Source: Chloroflexota bacterium (GTDB taxonomy: Bacteria > Chloroflexota > Anaerolineae > Aggregatilineales > Phototrophicaceae). From it: a DNA stretch of 64,000 bases. Positions 9,039 through 17,643 of the stretch are shown piece by piece. The notes beneath the pieces were generated by a model. It was given only the letters and a program-made list of their open reading frames with translations, had not been told where the DNA came from and did no database searches. The stretch is from positions 1 through 64,000 of the forward strand of contig JAPOVL010000033.1 in the NCBI GenBank assembly GCA_026708115.1. The letters run 5' to 3'. A program made the position numbers and the translations under genes. Positions within the stretch are counted from its first letter, which is position 1. The number at the start of each line of letters is the position of its first letter.

Positions 9039-10460
9039 CTAGTAGGCGTAGGGCCGGATCTTCCAGGCGACCTTTAATACCTCCCAGCGGTGGGCGATGC
9101 CGCGGGGTTCAAATACGAGAAAGACGATAAGCGCCCCTCCAAAGAGTATCGGGTTGATGGCGCTGGTGATATTGACGACTTCAATGAAGGGGAATAAGTC
9201 CGGCAGGATTTCCAGCAGCCGCGGCCGAAGCGCGGGAATAGCAGCTTCTTGCAAGAGGCGGATGAAAGTCACGCCGAATAACGCGCCCAGCGGATATCCG
9301 GCGCCGCCGATAATCAGCATGGCCAGCATTTCGATCGAGATATCCAGCCTGAACATATCCAGGGACAAGCTGTTGCGCTCGAAGGCCAGCAAGGAGCCGG
9401 CTATGCCGGCGTAGACAGCGCTCAAGAAAAAGGCGCGCAGCTTATAGCCGAAGACATTGATGCCCAATAGTTCCGCAGCCAGGTCGTTGTCCCTCACAGA
9501 AATGAATGCGCGCCCGGTACGCGTTCGTGCGATGTTGCGCGCGAGAAACATCAAGAACACGGAAAGGGGCACGATGATATAGTACATGGCCGTTTCGGTG
9601 GCGAAGCTGAGCGCCTTGCCACGTCGCACCCGGGCGCGAAAGGTGGTAGTGTCAGCCTCAGCCGTCGCAGTGATGGCGTACTCGCCTGCCTTGGTTGCAA
9701 TGTACGAGAATCCTGTTATCTCGCCGCCAGCGTCCCTGAACACAGTCATATTGAAATCGCCGGCTGGCACAATGTCTCCGCTGGGATTGCGCAATTCGAT
9801 GACGGGTTGGGCGCCGTCAACCGGGCTTAGTTCGAGCGATATCACATCTACCAGATAGGGATCGCCCGCCTGAAAAACCAGGGGAGTCGCATCGTCAATC
9901 TGGTCGTCGGCATAGCTGCCGAAGGGTCCGATCAGGGGCGCCGGGACATTCAAAGGGCGCGTGCCGCCGGTAATGTCTTCCAAGGGATAGCGCAGCACCC
10001 AGGGAATGATGAATTGCGCTGCCAGGGTGGCCATCGCGAGGTAAAAGCCCTTGACGCGCAAAGAGGGCAATCCGAAAAAGAGGCCGATCACGCCGGTCAA
10101 GAGCGCGCTGACCGGCAGCGCGGTCCAAAAGGTGAAGCCAAACTCCCGCGCCAGTATTGCCGAGCCATAGGCGCCAATAGCCATGAATGCGGCGTGCCCG
10201 AGCGATATTTGCCCGGTATAGCCGACCAGAATGTTAAGACCTTGAACGGCGATGACAAAGATGGCGATACGCGCGATCAAGCCGACGTATTGATCGCTGA
10301 TGAGCCCCAGTTCCAATGGACCCGATACCGACAGCAAAGGAACCAGCAGTAAGGCGACAAAGGCCAGGTTCTTCCATAGCTTGTCGCGAGCGGTACGGTC
10401 GACCGACATATCTTCTTCATATGTCGTGTCGAAGACACCCGCCGGGTGAATGTTCGCCAT
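9039..10460 (-). CDS. livM: ABC transporter permease, LivM type, with inserted extracytoplasmic domain
   Basis: The 473-residue inner-membrane permease would form the HAAT importer channel with LivH. LivM hallmarks are NILVGYTGQISLGHAAFM near residues 76-93, DITGGTRPL near 162-170, and RTGRAFISVRDND near 314-326. Ordinary members have only a short loop after the TGG motif. Here residues ~180-290 form a hydrophilic stretch rich in beta-type sequence (for example VIELRNPSGDIVPAGDF and KAGEYAITATAEAD) that resembles a PPC-like beta-sandwich facing outward. It lies 29 bases downstream of livH. The first ~25 residues are also an extension. Confidence 0.9.
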   Translation of the reverse strand: MANIHPAGVFDTTYEEDMSVDRTARDKLWKNLAFVALLLVPLLSVSGPLELGLISDQYVGLIARIAIFVIAVQGLNILVGYTGQISLGHAAFMAIGAYGSAILAREFGFTFWTALPVSALLTGVIGLFFGLPSLRVKGFYLAMATLAAQFIIPWVLRYPLEDITGGTRPLNVPAPLIGPFGSYADDQIDDATPLVFQAGDPYLVDVISLELSPVDGAQPVIELRNPSGDIVPAGDFNMTVFRDAGGEITGFSYIATKAGEYAITATAEADTTTFRARVRRGKALSFATETAMYYIIVPLSVFLMFLARNIARTRTGRAFISVRDNDLAAELLGINVFGYKLRAFFLSAVYAGIAGSLLAFERNSLSLDMFRLDISIEMLAMLIIGGAGYPLGALFGVTFIRLLQEAAIPALRPRLLEILPDLFPFIEVVNITSAINPILFGGALIVFLVFEPRGIAHRWEVLKVAWKIRPYAY

Positions 10461-10489
10461 CGCTACCTCTGAAATGCAATATGAAAATC

Positions 10490-11680
10490 CTAAATGCGCT
10501 CAATGCGTTTTTCCCCGAAGAGCCCGTCGGGCCGGATCACCAAAACGAGCATCAGCACGACATATGGCGCCAGGTCGGTGCCGACTTGCTGTGAGGAATT
10601 CAGGAAGGTGCCAAACTGCTCAACGATACCGATGATAATCCCACCGATGAAAGCGCCGCCGATTGATTCCAGGCCACCCAAAAGCACCGCCGGGAAAACA
10701 CGCAGCGCAACGAAGCTGATATTCAGCGACAGGCCGACAGCGCCACCTTGCAGGACACCCGCAATGCTCGCCAGGAATGCCGCCACCGCCCAGGTAATCG
10801 CCAGAATCACGCGTACGCGCAGGCCGACGGACTGCGCCAACTGCTGATCTTCCGATGTGGCGCGCATCGCCAGCCCGACGCTGGTGTAGCGGAAGAACGC
10901 GATGAACCCGACGAAGGCGACAATCGCCAAGACAAAGGCAATCACCAACTCAACCCTGACAATTGTCACGCCTCCGAGCATGTCCTTTAAGCCGTCCAGG
11001 CGAATGACGCTGAACCGGCGATTGGTCTCCGGATTGACGAAGATGGGCAGGTTCAGTTCGACCGTGCCCCAGGCGATCTGTGTCACGCCGTGCAGGACTT
11101 CCGCGATCGCCAATGTCATCAGCACGGCGGTGAAGAGCGGCTGTCCAATCAAGGGCCGGATGGTGAAGCGCTCGACAATAAGGCCGGTCAAGATAGCGCC
11201 GGCGAAGGTGCCCACAATGGCATGCAACCATTTTAGCTCGATGCCGCCGACGGTCATCAGTATCGTCAAGGCCAGGACGCCTCCCGCAGCGATCAACAGA
11301 TTGCGCGGCTCCAGCAGGCTTCGGAGGCTCACGGCTGTCATAACCATGAACATGGTGGCTGTCGACAGCAGCACGGCCCCCGGCACAGAGATTTCGGCAA
11401 CCGTGAAAAAGCTCCAAAAGATCATGCCGCCCACGACCATCATCCAGCCGTGGGCGAAATTGAAGACGCCGGAGGCTTTGTTGATAACGACGATGCCCAG
11501 CGCCACCAAGCCATAGATGCCACCAACAAGAACCCCGGAGATCAAGGTTTGTACGATGCGAGAAGCTTTTTTGTCCGCGAGTTGCTCTCGTAGAAAGAGA
11601 AAAACAAGCACGGTCGCAATGGCATAGAACAGCCAGGTCAGTTCTTTTTTGTAACGACTGAAGAATTCTTCCACCCGCAT
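10490..11680 (-). CDS. livH: ABC transporter permease, LivH type
   Basis: The 396-residue membrane permease is longer than the usual ~300 because of an added N-terminal helix (about residues 12-30) and an extra pair of helices near 100-150. Family motifs are GGIYGLVALGIVVINKASGVFNFAHG near 53-78, RATSEDQQLAQSVG, and the C-terminal LLGGLESIGGAFIGG. It would pair with LivM. It lies 37 bases after the acyl-CoA synthetase gene, so the transporter genes and ligase are very probably co-transcribed. Confidence 0.92.
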   Translation of the reverse strand: MRVEEFFSRYKKELTWLFYAIATVLVFLFLREQLADKKASRIVQTLISGVLVGGIYGLVALGIVVINKASGVFNFAHGWMMVVGGMIFWSFFTVAEISVPGAVLLSTATMFMVMTAVSLRSLLEPRNLLIAAGGVLALTILMTVGGIELKWLHAIVGTFAGAILTGLIVERFTIRPLIGQPLFTAVLMTLAIAEVLHGVTQIAWGTVELNLPIFVNPETNRRFSVIRLDGLKDMLGGVTIVRVELVIAFVLAIVAFVGFIAFFRYTSVGLAMRATSEDQQLAQSVGLRVRVILAITWAVAAFLASIAGVLQGGAVGLSLNISFVALRVFPAVLLGGLESIGGAFIGGIIIGIVEQFGTFLNSSQQVGTDLAPYVVLMLVLVIRPDGLFGEKRIERI

Positions 11681-11717
11681 TTACCTCTTTGCGCCTCTAT
11701 CTGGCAATCATGGCAAC

Positions 11718-13709
11718 TCAAACATCGGCGACAAGTAATTCCGTCTCGACGGTGCCGGTGCGTCCATCACGGTATTTGACTTCCGCGCGCACATGCACTT
11801 GACGCGCATCGCCATATATGGCTTCGAGCAGATCATGGTATTTTTCCTGCAAGGCGCCGCGGCGCAGCTTGCGCGTGCGTGTCAACTCGGCTTCGTCGGC
11901 ATCGAATTCCTTGTGCAAGATCACAAAGCGCTTGACCTGTGAATAGGGAGGCAGCGACTCATTGACCTGCCGCAACTCGCCACGGATGATCTGGTGCACC
12001 TCTGGCCGCTGTGACAAGTCGACGTAAGTCGTGAAGGCGATGCCGCGTTTTTCCGCCCAGCGCGATACATTCTGGAAATCAATAACGATGATCGCCGAGA
12101 CGAAGTCCATATCGGCGCCGCCGATGGTCATCATATCTTGTACATAGGGGCTGAACTTGACCCGACCCTCGATGTATTGCGGGCTGAATTTCTCGCCTGT
12201 TGACAATTCGATCAAGTCTTTCACGCGCTCCAGATAGATTAGATGACCGGTCTTCTCGTCCATGTGACCGGCATCCCCGGTATGGTACCAGCCTTCCTTA
12301 TCCAGCGCTTCGCCGGTCTTTTCCGGCTGCTTGTAATAGCCATTGAAGCGGGCTTTTGTTCGGATCAAGATCTCCTGATTTTCGGCGATTTTGATCTCTA
12401 CGCCCGGCACGATCACGCCGACGGTCTCGAAGCGCACATCACCGCGCAAATGAACGGTGCCGAAGGTCTCGGTTGAGCCGTAAAACTGACGCAGCTCGAT
12501 GCCGATGGCGCGGAAGAAACGGATAATGTCGCTGCTGAGCATGGCGCCGGCCGTCAGTACATTGCGAGCGCGCGTCAAACCCAGTTTGTCGCGCAATGGC
12601 TCGAAGATCGCGTATTCGCCCAGCCAACGCAAGCAGCGTAGATGGGGCGGGATCGGACGCTTGGCATCTTCGTGATCGATGGCGCGATAGGCGATTGGCA
12701 TGAAGGCCCGATACATCAGGCGGTTCAAAAGGGTGCTATCGCCGATGCGGAACTGCACGACGCGCGCCAGGTTTTCCCATACCCGGCTGGGAAAGAGCAA
12801 TCCTGCCGGCGCGATCTCGCGCAGATCCGTGGGCACTGTTTCCGGCCCTTCGGGAAAATTGACTTGCACGCCGGTTATGAGATGCGATGTGAAACCAAAT
12901 GCTTGCTCCGCCAGCCAGGCCATGGGGCTGAAAGACAGCCAATTGTCGGATCGCCGGCTATCGACGTATTCATGGTTCATAGCATGACCGTAAACAAGTT
13001 GGTAGTGCGTCACCTCGGCGAATTTCGGCAGGCTGGTCGTGCCGGAGGTCATGCTCAATATGATGGTGTCCATAGCGCTGGTGGAGCGGGCCATCCTGTC
13101 GAACATGTCCGGCTCCTGCCCGCGAAAGTCAATCCCGATCGCCTGAATCGTCGGAAAACTGGCCAGCCACTCGTCCGTATAGGCCCACATGCCGCGATCC
13201 TCCCAGTAAACGACCTTGAGAATCTGCGGAATTACCGCGCGAATTTCCAGCAGTTTGTCGACCTGTTCCTGATCGCGGGCGCAGACGACGGTGGCGTCCG
13301 TTGAAGTGATGACGTAGAGGATATCTTGCGGGCTGGCGTCGCTGAAAACGCAACAGGTCTTGCAGTGCAAGGCGTGAGCGGCGATCTGTGACCAGTACAT
13401 TTCCGGATCGTTTTCACCGATGATGACCAGCGTATCGCCGGGCTGCAATCCAAGTTTGATCAAGCCCATGCCGAAATTGACAACGTGATCGTAGACTTCG
13501 TTCCAGGTGTATTCTTGCCAGATGCCAAATCGTTTCTTGCGCTGCGCGACTTCGTCCCCGAGTTCCCTCACCCGCGATAAAAAGTTCTTGGAAAGTGTAT
13601 CCGCCTCGGGCAATACGGGCCGAATCTCGCTCTGCAAATGCGATGTGTAGATCTTGCCCGGTCCCGCTTCGCGATAGGGGATACGCTCACCGGCATTGGC
13701 GACCGTCAT
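11718..13709 (-). CDS. Long-chain acyl-CoA synthetase family protein (AMP-binding)
   Basis: The 663-residue adenylate-forming enzyme resembles long-chain fatty acid-CoA ligases. Motifs visible are the phosphate loop TSGTTSLPKFAEVTH (about 218-232; the usual glycine after TT is serine), FYGSTETFG, and WYHTGDAGHMDEKTGHLIYLERVKD near the C-terminal hinge. The expected activity is acid + ATP + CoA to acyl-CoA at the membrane face. It sits between livG and livH with gaps of 2 and 37 bases, an arrangement known for importer clusters that feed a carboxylic acid into CoA-dependent catabolism. The chain length or aromatic nature of the substrate cannot be inferred. Confidence 0.9.
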   Translation of the reverse strand: MTVANAGERIPYREAGPGKIYTSHLQSEIRPVLPEADTLSKNFLSRVRELGDEVAQRKKRFGIWQEYTWNEVYDHVVNFGMGLIKLGLQPGDTLVIIGENDPEMYWSQIAAHALHCKTCCVFSDASPQDILYVITSTDATVVCARDQEQVDKLLEIRAVIPQILKVVYWEDRGMWAYTDEWLASFPTIQAIGIDFRGQEPDMFDRMARSTSAMDTIILSMTSGTTSLPKFAEVTHYQLVYGHAMNHEYVDSRRSDNWLSFSPMAWLAEQAFGFTSHLITGVQVNFPEGPETVPTDLREIAPAGLLFPSRVWENLARVVQFRIGDSTLLNRLMYRAFMPIAYRAIDHEDAKRPIPPHLRCLRWLGEYAIFEPLRDKLGLTRARNVLTAGAMLSSDIIRFFRAIGIELRQFYGSTETFGTVHLRGDVRFETVGVIVPGVEIKIAENQEILIRTKARFNGYYKQPEKTGEALDKEGWYHTGDAGHMDEKTGHLIYLERVKDLIELSTGEKFSPQYIEGRVKFSPYVQDMMTIGGADMDFVSAIIVIDFQNVSRWAEKRGIAFTTYVDLSQRPEVHQIIRGELRQVNESLPPYSQVKRFVILHKEFDADEAELTRTRKLRRGALQEKYHDLLEAIYGDARQVHVRAEVKYRDGRTGTVETELLVADV

Positions 13710-13711
13710 AG

Positions 13712-14482
13712 CTAGTGCTCTCCTTGGCCCAGGTAAGCCGCGATCACCGCCTCATTCTTGCTGATCTCATCGGGACTGCCTTCGCCGATTTTGACGCCAA
13801 AGTCGATCACGGCGATATGGTGCGAAATATCCATCACCAGACCGATATCGTGTTCGATCAGCATGATGGTTGTTCCCTGCAATTCATGAATATCGAGGAT
13901 ATAGCGCGCCATATCTTCCTTCTCCTCGATATTCATTCCCGCCATCGGCTCGTCCAGCAGCAGTAAAGACGGCTCCAGCGCCAGGGCACGGCCCAGTTCA
14001 ACGCGCTTGCGCAAACCGTAACTCAGCGTGCCGACGATCGACTTGCGGATATGTTCCAATTCCAGAAATTCGATGATCTCCTCAACCAGCCTTCGATGCG
14101 CGATCTCTTCTCTCTGCGCCGGACCCCAAAACAGGGCTCCCGTCAGCATATTGGACTTCATATGTATATGCCGCGCTGCCATCAAGTTGTCCAGCACAGT
14201 GGCATTGGTGTATAAGGCGATGTTTTGAAAAGTGCGGGAAATACCTAATTCAGCGCGCTTGTAGGGTGGGATATGCGTCATGTCGCGACCGTCAAAAATG
14301 ATCCGACCCTGCTGCGGCGCATAAAAGCCATTGATGCTGTTGATCAGGCTCGTTTTTCCGGCGCCGTTAGGTCCGATGACTGCGTAGATCTCGCCGACCT
14401 CTACCTGGAAATCAACATCCTGCAAGGCTTTGATACCGCCGAAACTCAGCGAGACATTGTTCACATGCAGCTTGACCGGCAT
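13712..14482 (-). CDS. livG: ABC transporter ATP-binding protein, LivG type
   Basis: The 256-residue cytoplasmic ATPase is the partner of LivF. It has Walker A GPNGAGKTSLIN near residue 37, signature LSYGLRKRVELGRAL, and Walker B LLLLDEPMAGMN. EPMAGMN with the following KEDM stretch is LivG-like. The stop lies 2 bases before the acyl-CoA synthetase start, so translation is probably coupled. It is the first transporter gene of the leftward cluster, 86 bases after the hydrolase gene. Confidence 0.93.
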   Translation of the reverse strand: MPVKLHVNNVSLSFGGIKALQDVDFQVEVGEIYAVIGPNGAGKTSLINSINGFYAPQQGRIIFDGRDMTHIPPYKRAELGISRTFQNIALYTNATVLDNLMAARHIHMKSNMLTGALFWGPAQREEIAHRRLVEEIIEFLELEHIRKSIVGTLSYGLRKRVELGRALALEPSLLLLDEPMAGMNIEEKEDMARYILDIHELQGTTIMLIEHDIGLVMDISHHIAVIDFGVKIGEGSPDEISKNEAVIAAYLGQGEH

Positions 14483-14568
14483 GGAAATCCTCTAGGCTTG
14501 CGGCAAATTCGGCGCCAGATTGTCGGGGACTTCGGGGTGCGAGAATTGTCGAGTGGCAACCGTATAAA

Positions 14569-15450
14569 TTACAAAGATACCAAAGGGCGCTGTTTCGCGC
14601 AAACGGGCGCCATAACCCGTTCCAGCATCCAGTGAGCCAGAGTCTGGATGACCTCATCGCGACAGGTCTCGTTGACAAGTTCGTGTCGCATACCTTCGTA
14701 TATCTTGACGCTGACGTCGGCCGAGGAGGCATTTTGCTGCAGGAAAAACGCGCCCGATGAAGGCACCAGATGGTCATGGGAACCATGCAAGGCGAGGATA
14801 GGCAAGGTCAGTTGGTGAGCGGCCTGGCGGATCCGACGCGAAGCCAGCACGAGCGCTGCGGAAGTCCCAACACGCCACATGCCTCTGTCAATCAGCGGGT
14901 CCTCCCACCACTCCTTGAGGATCTCGTCGTCGTGGGTGAGGGCGCGCGGCAATCCCGGCGGAGAAAGCCGAAGCTTGGGTAGGTGAGGGGCCGCGAACAG
15001 ACAAAGTTTCATCAGCCAGGCCGGCCGCGTTTCTTCACAGTTGACGGCGGCGCCGCTGAGAGCGATCCCACAAAGGCGATCGGGATAGAGCAGGGCGAAT
15101 TCCAGGCTCGTCAGCGAGCCCATGCTGTGCCCGAAGAGAAAAACTGGCTTTTGCGCGTGCTGCCCGGTCACGATCACGAAAAGCTGGCGCAGGTCCTCCA
15201 CCGCGAGTCGCAGATCGGGGATGAAGGCGCGGACGCCCTCACTCAGGCCATGTCCCAGTTGATCGATCCCATAGCAGAGAAAACCGGCCCCGGTCAAGGC
15301 GGCGGCGACATGACGATAACGCCCGCTATGCTCTCCCAGCCCGTGAACGATGAGCACGATGCCGCGGATGTTGCCAGCATCCGGCAGCCACTCACGATAG
15401 AAAATCGTGATGCCATTGACATTTTGGAAGGCATGTTCACGTTCGATCAT
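14569..15450 (-). CDS. Alpha/beta hydrolase, monoacylglycerol-lipase-like
   Basis: The 293-residue serine hydrolase belongs to the lysophospholipase/monoglyceride lipase group (Hydrolase_4). The oxyanion region IVHGLGEHSGRY is near residues 34-45, the nucleophile elbow GHSMGSL near 108-114, a late aspartate in LALHGSHDHLVP, and the histidine in GMRHELVNE. It would release fatty acids from mono-acyl lipids in the cytoplasm, which fits the acyl-CoA synthetase downstream. It lies between the HIT gene (38 bases upstream) and livG (86 bases downstream). Confidence 0.88.
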   Translation of the reverse strand: MIEREHAFQNVNGITIFYREWLPDAGNIRGIVLIVHGLGEHSGRYRHVAAALTGAGFLCYGIDQLGHGLSEGVRAFIPDLRLAVEDLRQLFVIVTGQHAQKPVFLFGHSMGSLTSLEFALLYPDRLCGIALSGAAVNCEETRPAWLMKLCLFAAPHLPKLRLSPPGLPRALTHDDEILKEWWEDPLIDRGMWRVGTSAALVLASRRIRQAAHQLTLPILALHGSHDHLVPSSGAFFLQQNASSADVSVKIYEGMRHELVNETCRDEVIQTLAHWMLERVMAPVCAKQRPLVSL

Positions 15451-15487
15451 GGCGCTCTGCGGCGACCAATAGAGATGATAGCCGGAT

Positions 15488-15949
15488 TTATTCTTGTGGT
15501 TCCGTCAAATGTCCGCGCATTCCGCGAGCGAAGGCATTCAAGTCGTCTTCGCTGGGACGCTCGCGCAAGGGTACACCAAGATGACGCAGAACTTTATAGC
15601 TGATGTCTTCCGGCGCTTGCTCGGGCATACGCGGCACGACATGAAAATGGACGTGCGGGTGGCTGGCCGATTCGGCAAATTGCATGACATAGGTCTTGCT
15701 GCAGCCGGTCTGTTTCTTCAAGGCCCCCGATACCAGCTGCAGCAGGGCCCCCAGTTCTTGCGCTTCGCCCGGGCTCAGGTCGGCGATGGCTTCGACATGG
15801 CGGCGCAGAACCAGCACCAGCCATCCCAGCCACGACGTGTTGTAGGCGTGTACCAGATCCCAATGGTCGCCGCGATAAATGTTATCCCAGAGCGGCGCAT
15901 TACCCATGTCGCGATCAATCATTCGCTCACAGCTGTGGCAACGAGGCAT
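15488..15949 (-). CDS. HIT-family nucleotide hydrolase/transferase
   Basis: The product is 153 residues from the ATG at 15949; an upstream in-frame codon at 15964 would add five residues but leaves less room for the GGGAGAG ribosome site. The histidine-triad motif HPHVHFHVV is near residues 96-104. The N-terminus has a CHSC pair and may bind zinc together with later residues. The family cleaves nucleotide phosphoramidates or dinucleotides. It diverges from the P-loop kinase gene and may head the hydrolase-liv transcript. Confidence 0.9.
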   Translation of the reverse strand: MPRCHSCERMIDRDMGNAPLWDNIYRGDHWDLVHAYNTSWLGWLVLVLRRHVEAIADLSPGEAQELGALLQLVSGALKKQTGCSKTYVMQFAESASHPHVHFHVVPRMPEQAPEDISYKVLRHLGVPLRERPSEDDLNAFARGMRGHLTEPQE

Positions 15950-16111
15950 AAGATTCTCTCCCAATCGATTCTGTCAATTCATACACATATGAGGCGGTCG
16001 CTCCTTCGTTTGTGGACCAGTTTATTGCGAGCTTTCTCATAGTGCATTCAGGCCCAATTTCGGGCTACAATCTGCTCGCGATTGTTAGCTGACGGTAGTG
16101 TAAGAGGTCAC

Positions 16112-16687
16112 TTGAATTCAGAAGGCACTCGGCGCGGCGCTTTGGCGCTGGTGGGCATGCCCGGCGCCGGCAAAACTTTATGCGCGCAACACTTGCATGC
16201 CAGAGGGTTTTTCACTTTGCGCTTTGGCGCTGTCGTAGTCGATGAGGTGCATCGGCGCGGGCTCGAGGTCAATCCTGTGAACGAGCGAGGCGTGCGCGAG
16301 GAACTGCGCGCGCGACACGGCATGTCCGCCATGGCGAGCTTGTCCTTGCCCAAGCTGCAAAAGGCGCTGGATGATCACGATTGTATCGTAATCGATGGCC
16401 TGTATAGTTTCAGCGAGTACGTCTTTCTGCGTCAGCATCTGGGCGCGCCGACTATTCTGCTGGCGATAGCCGCGCCGCGTCATTTGCGCTATCAGCGGCT
16501 GGCGTCCCGCTCCGTCCGCCCATTGACGCCTGATGAGGCGGCCGAACGCGACCTGCGGGAGATCAATACGCTGGAAAAAGGCGGCCCCATCGCCATGGCC
16601 GATTACACGCTGCTCAACGACGCTTCGGAGGCGCATTTGCTGGATCAGTTGGATCGTCTTCTTGCAAAACTTGGCTTCCGACCATGA
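16112..16687 (+). CDS. UPF0200-like P-loop kinase (dephospho-CoA-kinase/adenylate-kinase fold)
   Basis: The product is about 191 residues. The TTG at 16112 is preferred because AAGAGG lies 4 bases before it and a -10-like TACAAT (16066-16071) would put the mRNA start close to the alternative TTG at 16082. The P-loop reads GMPGAGKT near residue 14. Downstream features match the mostly archaeal UPF0200 group: an FG..VVDEVHRRGLEVN stretch, EELRARHGM, CIVIDGLYSF.E, and a terminal MADYTLLND. The group is thought to phosphorylate a small nucleotide-like substrate, and some archaeal relatives act as dephospho-CoA kinases. Which substrate applies here is not clear. It stands alone, with a hairpin just after the stop. 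Confidence 0.7.
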   Translation: MNSEGTRRGALALVGMPGAGKTLCAQHLHARGFFTLRFGAVVVDEVHRRGLEVNPVNERGVREELRARHGMSAMASLSLPKLQKALDDHDCIVIDGLYSFSEYVFLRQHLGAPTILLAIAAPRHLRYQRLASRSVRPLTPDEAAERDLREINTLEKGGPIAMADYTLLNDASEAHLLDQLDRLLAKLGFRP

Positions 16688-16691
16688 AGTC

Positions 16692-16714
16692 ATTCCTCGG
16701 ATATCACGAGGAAT
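16692..16714 (+). terminator. Hairpin after the P-loop kinase gene
   Basis: A perfect 8-base-pair inverted repeat (ATTCCTCG/CGAGGAAT) with a 7-base loop begins 5 bases after the stop codon. No T-tract follows. Its position suggests an mRNA-end structure separating this gene from the dtxR-family promoter. Confidence 0.4.
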
Positions 16715-16731
16715 CCTGGCAGCAAATGCAG

Positions 16732-16763
16732 TTGACAAGGGGTAGTTCTATATTAGAATCTAA
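16732..16763 (+). promoter_or_regulatory. Sigma-70-like promoter with overlapping palindrome, before the DtxR-family gene
   Basis: TTGACA (16732-16737) and TAGAAT (16754-16759) are separated by 16 bases. The -10 box lies inside the perfect palindrome TTAGA-A-TCTAA (16753-16763), which resembles the AT-rich TTAG...CTAA operators of DtxR/MntR-type repressors. Autoregulation by the gene product that starts at 16868 is a reasonable inference. Confidence 0.55.
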
Positions 16764-16867
16764 CTTAACGTCGGATAAAGAATGAGTTAACGCTTGCGAA
16801 TTTGCGAGCAACTCGGTTATATTTGAGGCGAGAAATCGTCTCGTTGCGGCCGTAGATTGAGGCAAGA

Positions 16868-17551
16868 ATGACCGCGACCGAATCCATGCAGGAATATCTG
16901 GCCGAAGCTTATCGCATCGCCTGTTATCAGCCGGAAACCCCCTTTGTATCTACCTCTGCGTTAGCTGATGAACTGAACGTTTCCGCCCCTGCGGTCACAA
17001 GAATGGTACAGCGCCTTAAACACGCGGGCTTCCTGGAACACGAGCCCTATCGAGGTATTCGGCTCACCGCAGCGGGCGAGCGGGAAGCGCTGGCCAATAT
17101 CCGGCGCCACCGCTTGGTGGAACGCTTCCTGGTGGACGTCATGGGCTTCGGCTGGCACGAGGTGCATGACGATGCCGATGATCTGGGATTGGTCGTCAGC
17201 GACATCTTGGTTGACAAGATGGACGAGATGAGCGGTTATCCCAAGCGCTGCCCGCATGGCGAACCTATCCCCAGCGCAGACGGTATCATGCCCACTGTCA
17301 TCGACTACCCACTCTCGGAAGTCGAGGTCAATCGCGACTACGTGATCAGCAGAGTCCATTCCCACGACGAGCACAAACTCCGGTATTTCAGCGAACTGCA
17401 GATTGAGCCGGGCAAGAAGTTCCGCCTGGTGATGCGCGCCCCCTTCAAAGGACCGCTGCAACTACTGGTTGATGGACAAACCCATTTTCTCGGCTACGAA
17501 CTGGCGGGCACCTTGCGCGTCTGCAGCCAGGAAGAGTACCTGCTAGTTTAG
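16868..17551 (+). CDS. DtxR/MntR-family regulator with altered metal site
   Basis: A 227-residue regulator with a winged helix (about residues 5-70), a dimerisation/metal domain (71-145) and a C-terminal FeoA/SH3-like domain (about 150-227). The family represses metal uptake genes when Fe(II) or Mn(II) binds. The ancillary-site residues are present (His81, Glu85, His100). The primary-site positions equal to DtxR Cys102, Glu105 and His106 read Asp104, Gly107 and Leu108, so the usual activating metal site is missing. The CPHGEPIP stretch before the SH3 domain is conserved. No metal transporter gene is adjacent. It is preceded by its own promoter and a palindrome that may be its operator. Confidence 0.88.
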   Translation: MTATESMQEYLAEAYRIACYQPETPFVSTSALADELNVSAPAVTRMVQRLKHAGFLEHEPYRGIRLTAAGEREALANIRRHRLVERFLVDVMGFGWHEVHDDADDLGLVVSDILVDKMDEMSGYPKRCPHGEPIPSADGIMPTVIDYPLSEVEVNRDYVISRVHSHDEHKLRYFSELQIEPGKKFRLVMRAPFKGPLQLLVDGQTHFLGYELAGTLRVCSQEEYLLV

Positions 17552-17643
17552 CCTCCACGAATTCACGAAATATCACTCATTTTTCCGGCGGATGGCGCCC
17601 ATTCGTTGATGTCTTCTGGTATAGGCATGTGTTAGGGGTTGAT

